From JAYRSJ01 sp041920215 (GTDB lineage Bacteria; Pseudomonadota; Gammaproteobacteria; Burkholderiales; Burkholderiaceae_C), in the NCBI GenBank assembly GCA_041920215.1, contig JAYRSJ010000014.1, positions 1 to 64,000 on the forward strand: 64,000 bases of DNA, given 5' to 3'. The first letter of the stretch is position 1. Each line of letters begins with the position of its first letter. This document shows, in pieces, positions 8,897 through 17,884 of this stretch. Under the pieces are notes generated by a model. It searched no databases, was not told the DNA's origin, and worked only from the letters and a program-made list of their open reading frames with translations. The position numbers and the translations under genes were made by a program.

Positions 8897-10087
8897 ATGA
8901 GTGATCCGACCGCATTGCCCTTCCTGCCCTTCGCCCTGCCCGAGATCGGCGAGGAGGAGATCGCCGAGGTGGTGGACACGCTGCGCTCGGGCTGGGTCAC
9001 GACCGGGCCCAAGGCCCGCCGCTTCGAGCTGGCCTTCGCCGAGTATCTTGGCCAGAACGCCGAGGACAGCCAGACCGAGTGCATCGCGGTCAACTCCGCC
9101 ACCGCCGGCCTGCATCTGGCGCTGGAGGCATTGGGGATAGGCCCCGGCGACGAGGTCATCACCACCACCCATACCTTCACCGCCACTGCCGAGGTGGTGC
9201 GCTATCTGGGCGCCGATGTGGTGCTGGTGGACATCGATCCGGCCACGCTCAATATCGACCCGCGCCTGGTCGAGGCGGCGATCACGCCGCGCACCCGCTG
9301 CATCATCCCGGTCCACTATGCCGGGCTGGCGGTGGACATGATCGCGATCCTGGATATCGCCCGCAAGCACGGGCTGCACGTTGTCGAGGATGCGGCTCAT
9401 GCGCTGCCGAGCACGCTGGAGAAGGAGCTGATCGGCACGATGGGCAGCGATGCCACGGTGTTCAGCTTCTATGCCAACAAGACCATGACTACCGGCGAGG
9501 GCGGCATGCTGGTGACGCGCCATGCGGAGTTGGCCCGCCGCGCCCGCATCATGCGGCTACATGGTATCGACCGAAATGCTTTCGACCGCTTCACCGCCAC
9601 CGTGCCGAGCTGGTACTACGAGGTCGTTGCGCCGGGCTTCAAGTACAACCTGACCGATATCGCCGCGGCGCTGGGCCTGCAGCAGCTGAAAAGGCTGCCG
9701 GCGTTGCAGTTGCGGCGCGAACAGATCGCGGCCGCCTACCACGAGGCCTTTGCCGATCTGCCGCTGATCCTGCCGCCGCAGGCGCCCGAGGGCGATCTGC
9801 ACAGCTGGCATCTCTATGTGCTGCGCCTGGCCGACAAGGCCGGCATCGCGCGCGACGCCTTCATCGAGCAGATGTACGCGCGCGGCATAGGCTGCAGCGT
9901 GCACTACATCCCGCTGCATCTGCAGCCCTACTGGCGCGAGTGCTACGGCCTCTCGCCCGAGCAGTTCCCGCATTCGCAGAAGGCCTTCGAGCGCATGGTC
10001 AGCATCCCGCTCTACACCCGCATGAGCGATGCCGATGTGCAGCGGGTGATTGCCGCGGTGCGCGGCATCCTCGTGCAGGATTGCTGA
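8897..10087 (+). CDS. Nucleotide-sugar 4-aminotransferase, DegT/DnrJ/EryC1 family (PglE/WecE-like)
   Basis: PLP enzyme of 396 residues. Lys195 in SFYANKTMTTGEGG is the cofactor lysine; EDAAHALPS around residue 166 is the PLP-ring contact. The NK-T-GEGG pattern is seen in enzymes that aminate 4-keto-6-deoxy sugars. ATG 8897 fits the family N-terminus; an in-frame ATG at 8852 would add 15 residues. A PglC-like transferase and a PglF-like fragment follow, so a bacillosamine-type pathway is the natural reading. The dehydratase that would make its substrate is truncated here. Confidence 0.82.
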   Translation: MSDPTALPFLPFALPEIGEEEIAEVVDTLRSGWVTTGPKARRFELAFAEYLGQNAEDSQTECIAVNSATAGLHLALEALGIGPGDEVITTTHTFTATAEVVRYLGADVVLVDIDPATLNIDPRLVEAAITPRTRCIIPVHYAGLAVDMIAILDIARKHGLHVVEDAAHALPSTLEKELIGTMGSDATVFSFYANKTMTTGEGGMLVTRHAELARRARIMRLHGIDRNAFDRFTATVPSWYYEVVAPGFKYNLTDIAAALGLQQLKRLPALQLRREQIAAAYHEAFADLPLILPPQAPEGDLHSWHLYVLRLADKAGIARDAFIEQMYARGIGCSVHYIPLHLQPYWRECYGLSPEQFPHSQKAFERMVSIPLYTRMSDADVQRVIAAVRGILVQDC

Positions 10088-10098
10088 GGGCGCGGCCG

Positions 10099-10689
10099 GT
10101 GGCCAAACGCCTGCTCGACGTGCTGCTGGCCGGCGTGGCCCTGCTGCTGCTGGCGCCGCTGCTGGCGCTGATCGCGCTGATCGTGCGCCTGGATTCGCCG
10201 GGGCCGGTGCTGTATCGCCAGCAAAGGGTGGGGCGGTACGGGCAGCTGTTCGAGATCCACAAATTCCGCAGCATGCGCACGGATGCCGGCGGTCCGCAGA
10301 TCACCGCCAGCGACGACGCACGCATCACCCGCAGCGGCCGCTGGCTGCGCGCCAGCAAGCTGGACGAACTGCCTCAGCTCTGGGATGTGCTGCGCGGCGC
10401 GATGAGCCTGGTCGGGCCGCGTCCCGAGGTGCCGCGCTATGTGGCGCATTACCCGCCGGAGCTGCGCCGGCTGCTGCTGTCGGTGCGGCCCGGCATCACC
10501 GATCTGGCCTCGATCGAGTACCGCGACGAGGGCCGGCTGCTGGCCGCGGCCGCCGATCCCGAGCGCTGCTATCTGCAAGAGATACTGCCGGCCAAGCTGG
10601 CGCTGCAGCAGCGCTATGTGCAGACCCACAGCCTGGGCGGCGATCTGTGGCTGCTGCTGCGCACCGTGGCGGCCGTGCTGCGGCGCTGA
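10099..10689 (+). CDS. Undecaprenyl-phosphate sugar phosphotransferase, PglC-like
   Basis: Small monotopic phosphoglycosyl transferase of 196 residues. One N-terminal hydrophobic segment (about residues 7-29) is followed by the family signatures SPGPVLYRQQRVG, FEIHKFRSM, KLDELPQLWDVL and LVGPRPEVPRYV. It would start repeat-unit assembly by linking a sugar phosphate to undecaprenyl phosphate. The start is GTG 10099, with GAGGG (10086-10090) at good spacing. It closely follows the aminotransferase, matching the pglE-pglC pairing of bacillosamine-type loci. Confidence 0.87.
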   Translation: MAKRLLDVLLAGVALLLLAPLLALIALIVRLDSPGPVLYRQQRVGRYGQLFEIHKFRSMRTDAGGPQITASDDARITRSGRWLRASKLDELPQLWDVLRGAMSLVGPRPEVPRYVAHYPPELRRLLLSVRPGITDLASIEYRDEGRLLAAAADPERCYLQEILPAKLALQQRYVQTHSLGGDLWLLLRTVAAVLRR

Positions 10690-10733
10690 GCCGGTGCGGT
10701 TCCATTCACGAATGCTCCGACAATTGCTGCCGC

Positions 10734-11261
10734 TATGTTCTGGCTGTGCGCTTCGGCAATGTGCTGGGCTCCAGCGGCAGCGTGATCCCGAAGTTCAAGG
10801 AGCAGATCGCCAAGGGCGGGCCGGTCACCGTGACCCATCCCGACATCACCCGCTACTTCATGACCATCCCCGAGGCCGCGCGCCTGGTGGTGCAGGCCTG
10901 CGCCATCGGCGAGAGCGGCCAGGTCTATGTGCTGGACATGGGCGAGCCGGTGCGCATCGTCGATCTGGCGCGCGACATGATCCGGCTGTCGGGGCGCAGC
11001 CTGGACGAGGTGCGCATTGTCTTCAGCGGTCTGCGGCCCGGCGAAAAGCTGTACGAGGAGTTGCTGGCCGACAGCGACAAGACCTTGGCGACCGCAGTGC
11101 AGCGACTGCGTATCGCCGTACTGGAGCCGCCGCCCTGCGCCGATCTGATGGCGGCGATAGAGGCGATGCTTGCAACCGATGCCGATGATGTCGTCGCGCT
11201 GCGCCGCCGCCTGTCTCAGCTGGTCCCCAGCTATTCGCCGGCGCTCGGCGCAGCGTCCTGA
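10734..11261 (+). pseudogene. C-terminal fragment of a nucleotide-sugar 4,6-dehydratase (PglF/WbpM/CapD)
   Basis: The open frame enters family sequence abruptly at VRFGNVLGSSGSVIPKF and runs to the end (ITRYFMTIPEAARLV, GLRPGEKLYEELL). This matches roughly the last 170 residues of PglF/WbpM/CapD enzymes, which normally exceed 600 residues. Missing are the N-terminal membrane segments, the Rossmann NAD-binding motif and the catalytic region, so it cannot be an active dehydratase. The first possible in-frame start is a GTG at 10746. Upstream, 10690-10733 shows no family similarity, so the break lies there. The 3' end overlaps the convergent acyltransferase by 31 bases. Confidence 0.8.
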
Positions 11262-13198
11262 GCGGCGCGTGGTCCGGTGGCATCAACGAGCGCGATCAGT
11301 GCCTCGGCCAACTGGGCCGAGGCCTGGGGACGCAGATGGGCCTCGTCCCAGCTCGTCAGCTCGGCACTGAGCTCTGAGCTGCGCGTTCGGCAGGCTTTGC
11401 CGTTGCAGAGCACGCCGAGGGCGGAGAGGTAGTCCAGCCCCAGCGCTGCTGCCTCGGTCCGAAGTCGCTGGTCCATCGACCAGAGGCGCGGGTCCAGCGC
11501 CTGTTCGTCAAGCCTTGTGGGCATGGATTGCAGCTGTGTCGAATGCTGGGCCAGCAGATAGGGCAGGGGCGTCTTCCAGCGCGGCACCGGACCGATGACG
11601 ACGATGCGCTTGGCGCCCAGGGCACGCAGCTGCCGCACCAGAGGCGCCAGCTCGTTCGTCGGTGCGGCCAGCCAGTCCGCAGCCAGGATGACCAGCTGCG
11701 GCCTCAGTGCGGCGGCCCTGCCGAGCAAGGTCTGGTTGACGGCTGCGCAGTCGTCGCGATAGCGCGACGCCATGTTCAGCTGCGGTGCACAGCCGGCCAC
11801 CGCCCAATGGGTCAGGGACTGCCAGTTGCCGGCCTGCCGCTTGCTCTGTATACGCAGCCCAGGCAAGAGATGGGCCGCATGCGAGTCGCCCCAGAGCAGG
11901 GCTGTGTCCGTGGCAGCGGCGCGGCCTGGCAGCCGGCAGGTCTGGAGGCTCTGCACGCTCATCTCGGGGGCGAGGAAGCAGCGGCCCAGCTCGTAGTCGC
12001 TAGCGTAGTCGTAGCCCTGCGTAAGCACGGCACGCTGATCGGGGCTGGGCGGACGGGGCAGGCCATGCCAGGCATGGCGCAGGCCCGCATAGCTGGCGCA
12101 GGCCAGCATCAGCCCCAGGCCCACGGCGAGTGCCGGCCGCTGCGGCAGGTAAGGCGCATAGCGCAGTGGCTGCTCGACGAATCGGTGGCTGGCCAGGCCG
12201 AGGACCAGCACCAGCAGGCCCATGGCCCACGCCGGGGTCGACGGCAGCAGAAAGGGCAGCAGCACCAGCACCGGCAGATGCCAGAGATAGAGGCTGTACG
12301 AGGCCTGCCCCAGACGGCGCATGGGGCCGAGGCTGAGCAGGCGGCCGATCTGGCTGTGCCGGTTGAACTGGCTGATCAGCCAGGCGCTGCACAGCACGGT
12401 CAAGCTGATCTGGACAAAGCGCTCAGCGCCTGATTCCACGGCGATGAACATCTGCGCGAGCAGGGCCGTCAGCGCGACGCTGCCCAGCCAGTTCTTGGCG
12501 CCATGGGTGGTCGCTGGTGCGGAGGGCTGCCGTACCGCGATGACGACACCGGCCAGCAGTTCGAAGGCGCGAGCCGGCAGCAGATAGAAGGCCGCCACCG
12601 GCCGCCACAACCACAGCAGCGCGGCCAGCCCGAGGGCCGCCAGCAGCAAGGCCCACCACAGCCGACGCGAATCCAACCGGCGCCAGCGGTAGAGCAGCAA
12701 GGCCGCCAGCGGGAAAAGCAGATAGAACTGCTCCTCGACACCCAGGCTCCAGGTGTGCAGCAGCGGTACGGCGGCGGCCTCCGGCCCGAAGTAGTCGGTG
12801 TTGCGCCAGAAGAAGAAATTGGAGGCCGACAGCGCGGCGCTGCCCAGGCTGCCCCAGAACTGCCGCAGCTCGTAGAGCGGCAGCGCGAACTCGGCCACGA
12901 TGGCACTGGCCGCCAGCATCAGCAGGAAAGCCGGCAGCAGCCGCTTTGCGCGCCGCCCCCAGAAGTCGGCCAGGCTGAAGTTCTGTGCCCTGATGGCCAC
13001 CACCACCAGGCGGCCTATCAGGTAGCCGCTGATGACAAGAAAGACGTCGACGCCGACATAGCCGCCCGGCAGCCAGGCGGGCGCAAGGTGGTGGGCGATG
13101 ACCGACAGCACCGCCAGCGCGCGCAGCCCATCGATCTCTGGCCGGTAGGCCAGCTCACCCGTAGCGGCCGGGTGCCCGCCAGCAGGCCTCAGGCCCAT
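11231..13198 (-). CDS. Membrane O-acyltransferase with C-terminal SGNH domain (OafA-like)
   Basis: Acyltransferase-3 family protein, 655 residues. The N-terminal half has YRPEIDGLRALAVL, the catalytic-type HH pair (36-37), GYVGVDVFLVISGYLI and about ten membrane segments. The C-terminal third is a periplasmic SGNH-like domain with GDSH (437-440) and a late DEAH (D618, H621) as the Asp/His pair. Such fusions move acetyl groups across the inner membrane onto O-antigen, capsule or peptidoglycan sugars. It follows gspD by 16 bases on the same strand, so it may be co-transcribed with the secretion operon, though it more likely serves the polysaccharide. Confidence 0.85.
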   Translation of the reverse strand: MGLRPAGGHPAATGELAYRPEIDGLRALAVLSVIAHHLAPAWLPGGYVGVDVFLVISGYLIGRLVVVAIRAQNFSLADFWGRRAKRLLPAFLLMLAASAIVAEFALPLYELRQFWGSLGSAALSASNFFFWRNTDYFGPEAAAVPLLHTWSLGVEEQFYLLFPLAALLLYRWRRLDSRRLWWALLLAALGLAALLWLWRPVAAFYLLPARAFELLAGVVIAVRQPSAPATTHGAKNWLGSVALTALLAQMFIAVESGAERFVQISLTVLCSAWLISQFNRHSQIGRLLSLGPMRRLGQASYSLYLWHLPVLVLLPFLLPSTPAWAMGLLVLVLGLASHRFVEQPLRYAPYLPQRPALAVGLGLMLACASYAGLRHAWHGLPRPPSPDQRAVLTQGYDYASDYELGRCFLAPEMSVQSLQTCRLPGRAAATDTALLWGDSHAAHLLPGLRIQSKRQAGNWQSLTHWAVAGCAPQLNMASRYRDDCAAVNQTLLGRAAALRPQLVILAADWLAAPTNELAPLVRQLRALGAKRIVVIGPVPRWKTPLPYLLAQHSTQLQSMPTRLDEQALDPRLWSMDQRLRTEAAALGLDYLSALGVLCNGKACRTRSSELSAELTSWDEAHLRPQASAQLAEALIALVDATGPRAAQDAAPSAGE

Positions 13199-13214
13199 AT
13201 GCCACGCGGCCGGT

Positions 13215-15674
13215 TCACTTGCGCTCGAGCAGTTTCTTGATGTCGTCCAGCACCTTGGGGTCGGTGACCTGCTGGCCCTTCATGCCTGGGGGCGTTGCAT
13301 CGGCCGCGGCCGGCTTGGGCGGCGCCTTCTTGTCGCCGGGCTTGGGTTCGGCGCCGGAGGCGGCTGGCGCAGGCGGCGTCGCCGCAGCCGCCTGACCCTG
13401 CGCCCCGGTCAGCGGCCTGCTGGTGATCACACCCTCGTCGGCTGCATTGGCCGCTGCCGCCGGCTTGCCACCCAGCGCTGAGTTGGCGGTGCCCGGGGGC
13501 AGGGCGGGTTGGGTGAGCAAGGGGGGCAGCTCGTCCTCGTCCTGGGTGCGTGCGGCATTCGGCACCGGGGGCTGAACCGGTGGCGGCTCGGTAGCCACCC
13601 GCGACAGCTTGAGGTCCTGTGCCCAGGCGCCGAAGCTGTCGCGCATGGCCGCGGAGATTTCCTCCGCCTCGAAATCGTCGTTGACCACATGGGGCGTGAT
13701 CATCACCAGCAGCTCGGTGCGGCTGGACTCGTCGCCGGCCTTCTTGAACAGGCTGCCCAGGCCCGGTATGTCCTTGAGCAGCGGCACGCCCGCCTCGGAG
13801 ACCGAGCCGTTCTGCGAGATCAGGCCGCCGAGCAGGATGGTCGAACCGTCGCGCAGCGAGAGCTTGGTCTCGATGCGCCGCGTCGATATGGTGGGCGAGG
13901 CGCTGACGCCGGTCTGCGTGATGGCGGCCGAGCTCACCTCCTGCGAGACGTCCAGGTCCAGGCGGTTGCCCGAGTTGATCACCGGGCGCACCTTGAGGAT
14001 CACGCCGGTGGAGCGGTACTGGATCTGCTGCAGCACCCCCGTCGTGGGAGCGGGTATCGGCAAGCCCCCCGTCGTGCCGGTCGTCTGCTGGCTGGTCACC
14101 ACCGGCACCTCGCTGCCGACCTGGATGGTCGCGGTCTCGCCATTGCGGGCCAGCACGCGCGGATTGGACAGGATGCGGGCCTGCGATTTCGAGGCCAGCG
14201 CATTGATGGTCAGCAGCAGGTCGCGGGCGCTGTTGACGTAGGACAGGTTGAAACCGGTGGAGCCCAGGCTGGCCGAACGCGCCACGGTCGAACTCAGCGC
14301 CGAGTTGCTGGCCTTCCAGTCGATGCCGAGTTCCTCGGAGAGCCCCTGCTGGAGCTCGGCGACGACAACCTCGATCATGGCCGACTTGGTCGGCCGGTCC
14401 AGCTCCTTGAGCAGATCCTTGATCTGCTGCTGCTCCTCGGCACTGGTGCCACGGATGATCAGCGTGTTGGTCGCATTGTTGACCACCACCCGGCCGAAGC
14501 TGGTCACGCGCGGGGCGCTCGCGCCCCCGGTCGAGGCCGCGCCGGTGGAGGCCGCGCCCCCACCGCCGCCCAGCAGCTCGCCCAGTGTCCGGGCCAGCTC
14601 CTGCGCATCGGCATACTTCACCGGGTAGGTGAACAGTCCGGCCCCGGCGTTCTGCTTGGGCGCCTTGTCCAGCTCCCGGGCCCACAGCCGCACATGGTCC
14701 AGCATGGCTTGGCTGCTGGCAAAGACATAGAGGCTGGCGATGCTGGGAATGGGCATCACCACCACGGCGGCGGCATTGGTACCGCTGGTGGTGCTGGCCG
14801 AGATGCCCTGGGTGGCCAGGATATCGACCAGTTTCTGCGCCATATCGGCCACCGTGGCATAGGCGGGCGTGATGCGGATCGCCACGCGGCCGCGCATGCG
14901 CGGCTGGTCGAAGCTCTCGACCAGGGACAAGGCCACGCGGATATCGCCGGCGTTGCCGCTCAGCAGGAAGCCGTTGCGCGCATTGTCCTCGGTGACCGTG
15001 ACCCGCTGCCCCATCACCTGGCGCAGCCACTGGGTCATGTCGGCGGTACGCACCGCTTCCAACTGCACATGGTGGTGGATCTGCGCGAAATCGTTGGTCC
15101 GCGCCGGCAACTGCCGGCCCTGCAGCAAGGTGTTGCTGCCGCTCTGGCCCGGCGGCGTCTGCGGACCGATCTTGACCAGGCCGTCCAGATCCTGGACCGT
15201 CAGGTTGTAGCTGCGCAGCAGGGTGGCCGCGAGCTCGTTCATGCGCTGCTTGCTGATCGGCTTGGAGGTCTTGAAAGTGACCGGTTCGGTGCGCGTCTGC
15301 ACCGCTGCGTCGATGCTGTAGGGCCGCTTCAGCACACTGCCGTACAGGATCTGGATGAACATCGGCAGCGGTGTCTGCTCGATCGCGATCGAGACCTCGT
15401 CATTGGCGTCGGGCGCTGCTTCCTCGGCGGGTGCGCGCGCTGCCGCGGCGGGTCTGGCGGCCTCGGTGCCGCCGGCCGCGGCGCGACCGTAGCTCGGCAG
15501 GCGGCCGTAACTGGTGGCTGCCGCTGGCTCCGCGCCCGGCACGGTCTCGGCGGGCAGGGCCTTGGGGCTGCGATTGAAATCCAGTGGCGCGACCCGAGTC
15601 GGCGCGACTGCTGCGCAGCCCGCCAGGGTGCAGGCGGCGGCCGTGATGCTGAGGCGGAAGAGGGAGCGTTTCAT
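13215..15674 (-). CDS. gspD: Outer-membrane secretin GspD (type II secretion)
   Basis: 819-residue lipoprotein secretin forming the outer-membrane channel. The signal peptide ends in a lipobox (TLAGC, Cys20). Residues about 90-190 form the first N-domain and two further N-domains follow. The secretin core carries VPVVTS, TGVILKVRPVI and the signature DGSTILLGGLI...VPLLKDIPGLGSLF. After the core comes an unusually long Pro/Ala-rich tail of about 110 residues ending in a Lys/Arg-rich helix (DIKKLLERK), perhaps for a pilotin or partner. It starts inside an ATGA overlap with the GspC-like gene and is the last T2SS gene of this operon. Confidence 0.93.
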   Translation of the reverse strand: MKRSLFRLSITAAACTLAGCAAVAPTRVAPLDFNRSPKALPAETVPGAEPAAATSYGRLPSYGRAAAGGTEAARPAAAARAPAEEAAPDANDEVSIAIEQTPLPMFIQILYGSVLKRPYSIDAAVQTRTEPVTFKTSKPISKQRMNELAATLLRSYNLTVQDLDGLVKIGPQTPPGQSGSNTLLQGRQLPARTNDFAQIHHHVQLEAVRTADMTQWLRQVMGQRVTVTEDNARNGFLLSGNAGDIRVALSLVESFDQPRMRGRVAIRITPAYATVADMAQKLVDILATQGISASTTSGTNAAAVVVMPIPSIASLYVFASSQAMLDHVRLWARELDKAPKQNAGAGLFTYPVKYADAQELARTLGELLGGGGGAASTGAASTGGASAPRVTSFGRVVVNNATNTLIIRGTSAEEQQQIKDLLKELDRPTKSAMIEVVVAELQQGLSEELGIDWKASNSALSSTVARSASLGSTGFNLSYVNSARDLLLTINALASKSQARILSNPRVLARNGETATIQVGSEVPVVTSQQTTGTTGGLPIPAPTTGVLQQIQYRSTGVILKVRPVINSGNRLDLDVSQEVSSAAITQTGVSASPTISTRRIETKLSLRDGSTILLGGLISQNGSVSEAGVPLLKDIPGLGSLFKKAGDESSRTELLVMITPHVVNDDFEAEEISAAMRDSFGAWAQDLKLSRVATEPPPVQPPVPNAARTQDEDELPPLLTQPALPPGTANSALGGKPAAAANAADEGVITSRPLTGAQGQAAAATPPAPAASGAEPKPGDKKAPPKPAAADATPPGMKGQQVTDPKVLDDIKKLLERK

Positions 15675-16189
15675 TGCGTTCCGATATAAGACAGGATCAG
15701 CGTCCGACGGCCCTGGCGCAGGGTCACGTCCTCGTCAGAAATGGCGGTGATGCGGTAGTTGCCCGGCAGGCTATCCCCCACCGCGAAATACTCGGGCTCG
15801 GTCTTCCCCTCGCGCAGCACGATCAGCTGCCACTTGCCGCCGCTGCGGCCGGCGCCGATCATGCGCCAGGGCAGCGGTGTGCGCGGTGGATCGCGCTCGG
15901 GCAGGGGCTGGGCCAGCTGGAACTCCCAGAGCGGCCAGGGCACGACATCCGAGGCGGCCCGTGCCGGTGCGGATGCGGCGGCCAGCGCTGCCGCTGCGCT
16001 GGCGCGGGGCTGGGCAGCGGGGGGCTGAGCGGCTGACGGGGCACCGGCCGCCGCAGCCGGCGTCGCCGCGGCATTCGCCAGGTACCAGCCGGTGCCGAGG
16101 GCTGCGGCACAAGCGAGCGCGAAGGCCAGGCCTAACAAGAGGCCGGCCTGGGCGCGGCCCCGCATGCCGGTGTTGGGGTGGGCCTTCAT
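15671..16189 (-). CDS. GspC/PilP-like inner-membrane secretion component
   Basis: 172 residues: a short cytoplasmic N-terminus, one membrane helix (about 15-37), an Ala/Pro-rich linker, then a small C-terminal domain (about 105-172) with WRMIGAGRSG, YFAVGDSL and ITAISDEDVTL. That pattern matches the HR domain of GspC and the related PilP domain, which contact the secretin. No PDZ domain is present. I infer that it links the inner-membrane platform to GspD. It overlaps both neighbours by 4 bases. ATG 16189 was chosen because it overlaps the upstream stop and starts just before the membrane helix. Confidence 0.65.
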   Translation of the reverse strand: MKAHPNTGMRGRAQAGLLLGLAFALACAAALGTGWYLANAAATPAAAAGAPSAAQPPAAQPRASAAAALAAASAPARAASDVVPWPLWEFQLAQPLPERDPPRTPLPWRMIGAGRSGGKWQLIVLREGKTEPEYFAVGDSLPGNYRITAISDEDVTLRQGRRTLILSYIGTQ

Positions 16190-16842
16190 GGCTGGGCCTC
16201 CCCGGTACCGGCTGCGCTGCTGTCGTACAGCACCAGACGCTCGACGTCGAATTCGAAATTGTTGGCCTTGACCACGGCGGCGTTCAGCCGCCATTGGTAG
16301 CTGCCATCCTGGGCGAACTGCCGGTACAGCGACATCAGCTCATCGTCCTTGAAGCTGCCCGACAGCACCGCCCTGGCGCGGCCCACGCCGAGGGCCTCCA
16401 GGCCGACCGCCTCCTTGGGCGAGGGGGTGCCCGCGGGGGCAGTCGCCGAGGTGCCCGGGTTGGCGCGGGTCGCGAGGCCGACCGACAGGTCCGCCAGCCG
16501 GACGCGGCAGACGACGGGCACCGCATCGCACTTCTGCCGCAGCTCGTAGACCAGCCGGGCGCGTGTCATCTGCTCGTTCTCGTCGGTCTTGAGCCGGGCC
16601 AGTATGGCCTTGCGCTCCTCGACCAGCAGGCGCGCCTCGGCACGCCGGGCTTCCAGCGCTTCGGGCGACGAGCGTTCGATGCGCTTTTGCGCCGAGCCTA
16701 TCTGCTGTTTGAGCTGGGCGGTATGGCCCCGCAGCTCGTCGGCACCCAGCCAGAGAACGATGGCCGCGGTGATCGCGAGCAGGCCCCAGGTACGCTGGGA
16801 GGCACTGAGGCTTGGCTTGTCGATGGTTTGCTGCTGCTGCAT
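16186..16842 (-). CDS. GspM/PilO-like secretion platform protein
   Basis: 218 residues with one membrane helix (about 17-34), a charged coiled coil (about 38-90) and a periplasmic domain (about 100-215). That is the layout of GspM/PilO, the partner of GspL/PilN in the inner-membrane platform. No firm sequence signature is visible, so the assignment rests on topology and position between the GspL-like and GspC-like genes. The ATG at 16842 lies 4 bases after the gspL-like stop; the open frame extends further upstream inside that gene but without signal. Confidence 0.6.
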   Translation of the reverse strand: MQQQQTIDKPSLSASQRTWGLLAITAAIVLWLGADELRGHTAQLKQQIGSAQKRIERSSPEALEARRAEARLLVEERKAILARLKTDENEQMTRARLVYELRQKCDAVPVVCRVRLADLSVGLATRANPGTSATAPAGTPSPKEAVGLEALGVGRARAVLSGSFKDDELMSLYRQFAQDGSYQWRLNAAVVKANNFEFDVERLVLYDSSAAGTGEAQP

Positions 16843-16846
16843 ACGC

Positions 16847-17884
16847 TCAGGCTCCCGGGCCAAGCAGGCGGCGCAGCCCGCTGACCTGCAGGCTGAAGCT
16901 GGCCTGGCGCAGCTCGGTGTTGTCCCGCAGCTGCACATCGCTGACGCCGCTCAGGCGTGACAAGGCGTCCAGCAAAGCGGGCAGATCGATGTCGCCACCG
17001 GCGGTGATCACCGCGATCCGCAGCTGTTCATTGCGCAGGTCGAACTCCTTCAACACGACACCATGCCGCTCCAGCACCGGTGCCAGCGCGTCGATCAGAT
17101 GCTGGAGGTCGACGCTGGCGGCCGCCTGCCGGTAGCTGCTCAGCCATTGCGTCTCCTGCCGCAACTCCTGGCCCACGGCCGACAGGCTGCTGATGCGCTG
17201 GTCCGCCACATCGGCTTCGCGTTCCAGCACGGCGAGCCGGGAGGACGAACCCAGGTAGACGCCGGCGTGAAACAGCAGGTACAGCGCGGCGGCGCCACCG
17301 ACAGCCAGCGGCGCATGGCGCAGGGCGGCGGCGCCAAGCCCTGGCAGCGAGCTGCGGCGGACCTGCGGCCGGTTCCCTATCAGCTCGAAGGCCCAGGGCC
17401 GGTTGCGCCATGGCAGGGCGATGCCGGGCGTTCGCTGCTGCCGCTCTTCCCACTGCGAGCTGACGATCGCTCCCGCTTCGACCTTGATGCGGTCGCGACC
17501 CTCGGGGCTTTGCAGTTCGATATCGCCACTGCTGCGCGGCAGGGGCATGAAGAGGGTTTCAACCATCAGCCGGCTGTTGGCGGCGCTGGTCCCGCATTGC
17601 CCGAGCAGGGTGTCGAGCTCCTGCTGGTCCCAGAACCACAGCATCAGACGGCCCGAGCGAACGACCGCGTTGACCCCGCAGTGCATATAGGGCGCCAGCC
17701 GGCGCGCCTGCAGGCTCGCGAAGTTGCGGTACTCGTGCCAGGCCAGGCCCTCGCAGGGCAGGGACTCGAAGACGCAGAGCTGGCGCGGCAGCAGCAGCAC
17801 GCGCCGCCACGCCTTGACCCCCAGCGCTTCGATCTTCGGTGGTTGGCCTTCGCTAGTTGCCAAACGGTTGACGGGGTGCAGCAT
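16847..17884 (-). CDS. GspL/PilN-like secretion platform protein
   Basis: 345 residues. A cytoplasmic N-terminal half (1-185) without recognisable ATPase motifs is followed by one membrane helix (about 190-210), a coiled coil (about 215-245) and a periplasmic PilN/GspL-type ferredoxin-like domain. In T2SS, GspL docks the ATPase GspE to the membrane; this protein has the right topology and position. The actin-like cytoplasmic domain of classical GspL is not clearly recognisable to me. The start at 17884 overlaps the gspK end by 32 bases. Confidence 0.65.
   Translation of the reverse strand: MLHPVNRLATSEGQPPKIEALGVKAWRRVLLLPRQLCVFESLPCEGLAWHEYRNFASLQARRLAPYMHCGVNAVVRSGRLMLWFWDQQELDTLLGQCGTSAANSRLMVETLFMPLPRSSGDIELQSPEGRDRIKVEAGAIVSSQWEERQQRTPGIALPWRNRPWAFELIGNRPQVRRSSLPGLGAAALRHAPLAVGGAAALYLLFHAGVYLGSSSRLAVLEREADVADQRISSLSAVGQELRQETQWLSSYRQAAASVDLQHLIDALAPVLERHGVVLKEFDLRNEQLRIAVITAGGDIDLPALLDALSRLSGVSDVQLRDNTELRQASFSLQVSGLRRLLGPGA

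Noticed and set aside
13509..15689. 726-codon plus-strand frame opposite gspD
   Set aside because: GC-rich shadow frame; the minus-strand frame has clear secretin domains.
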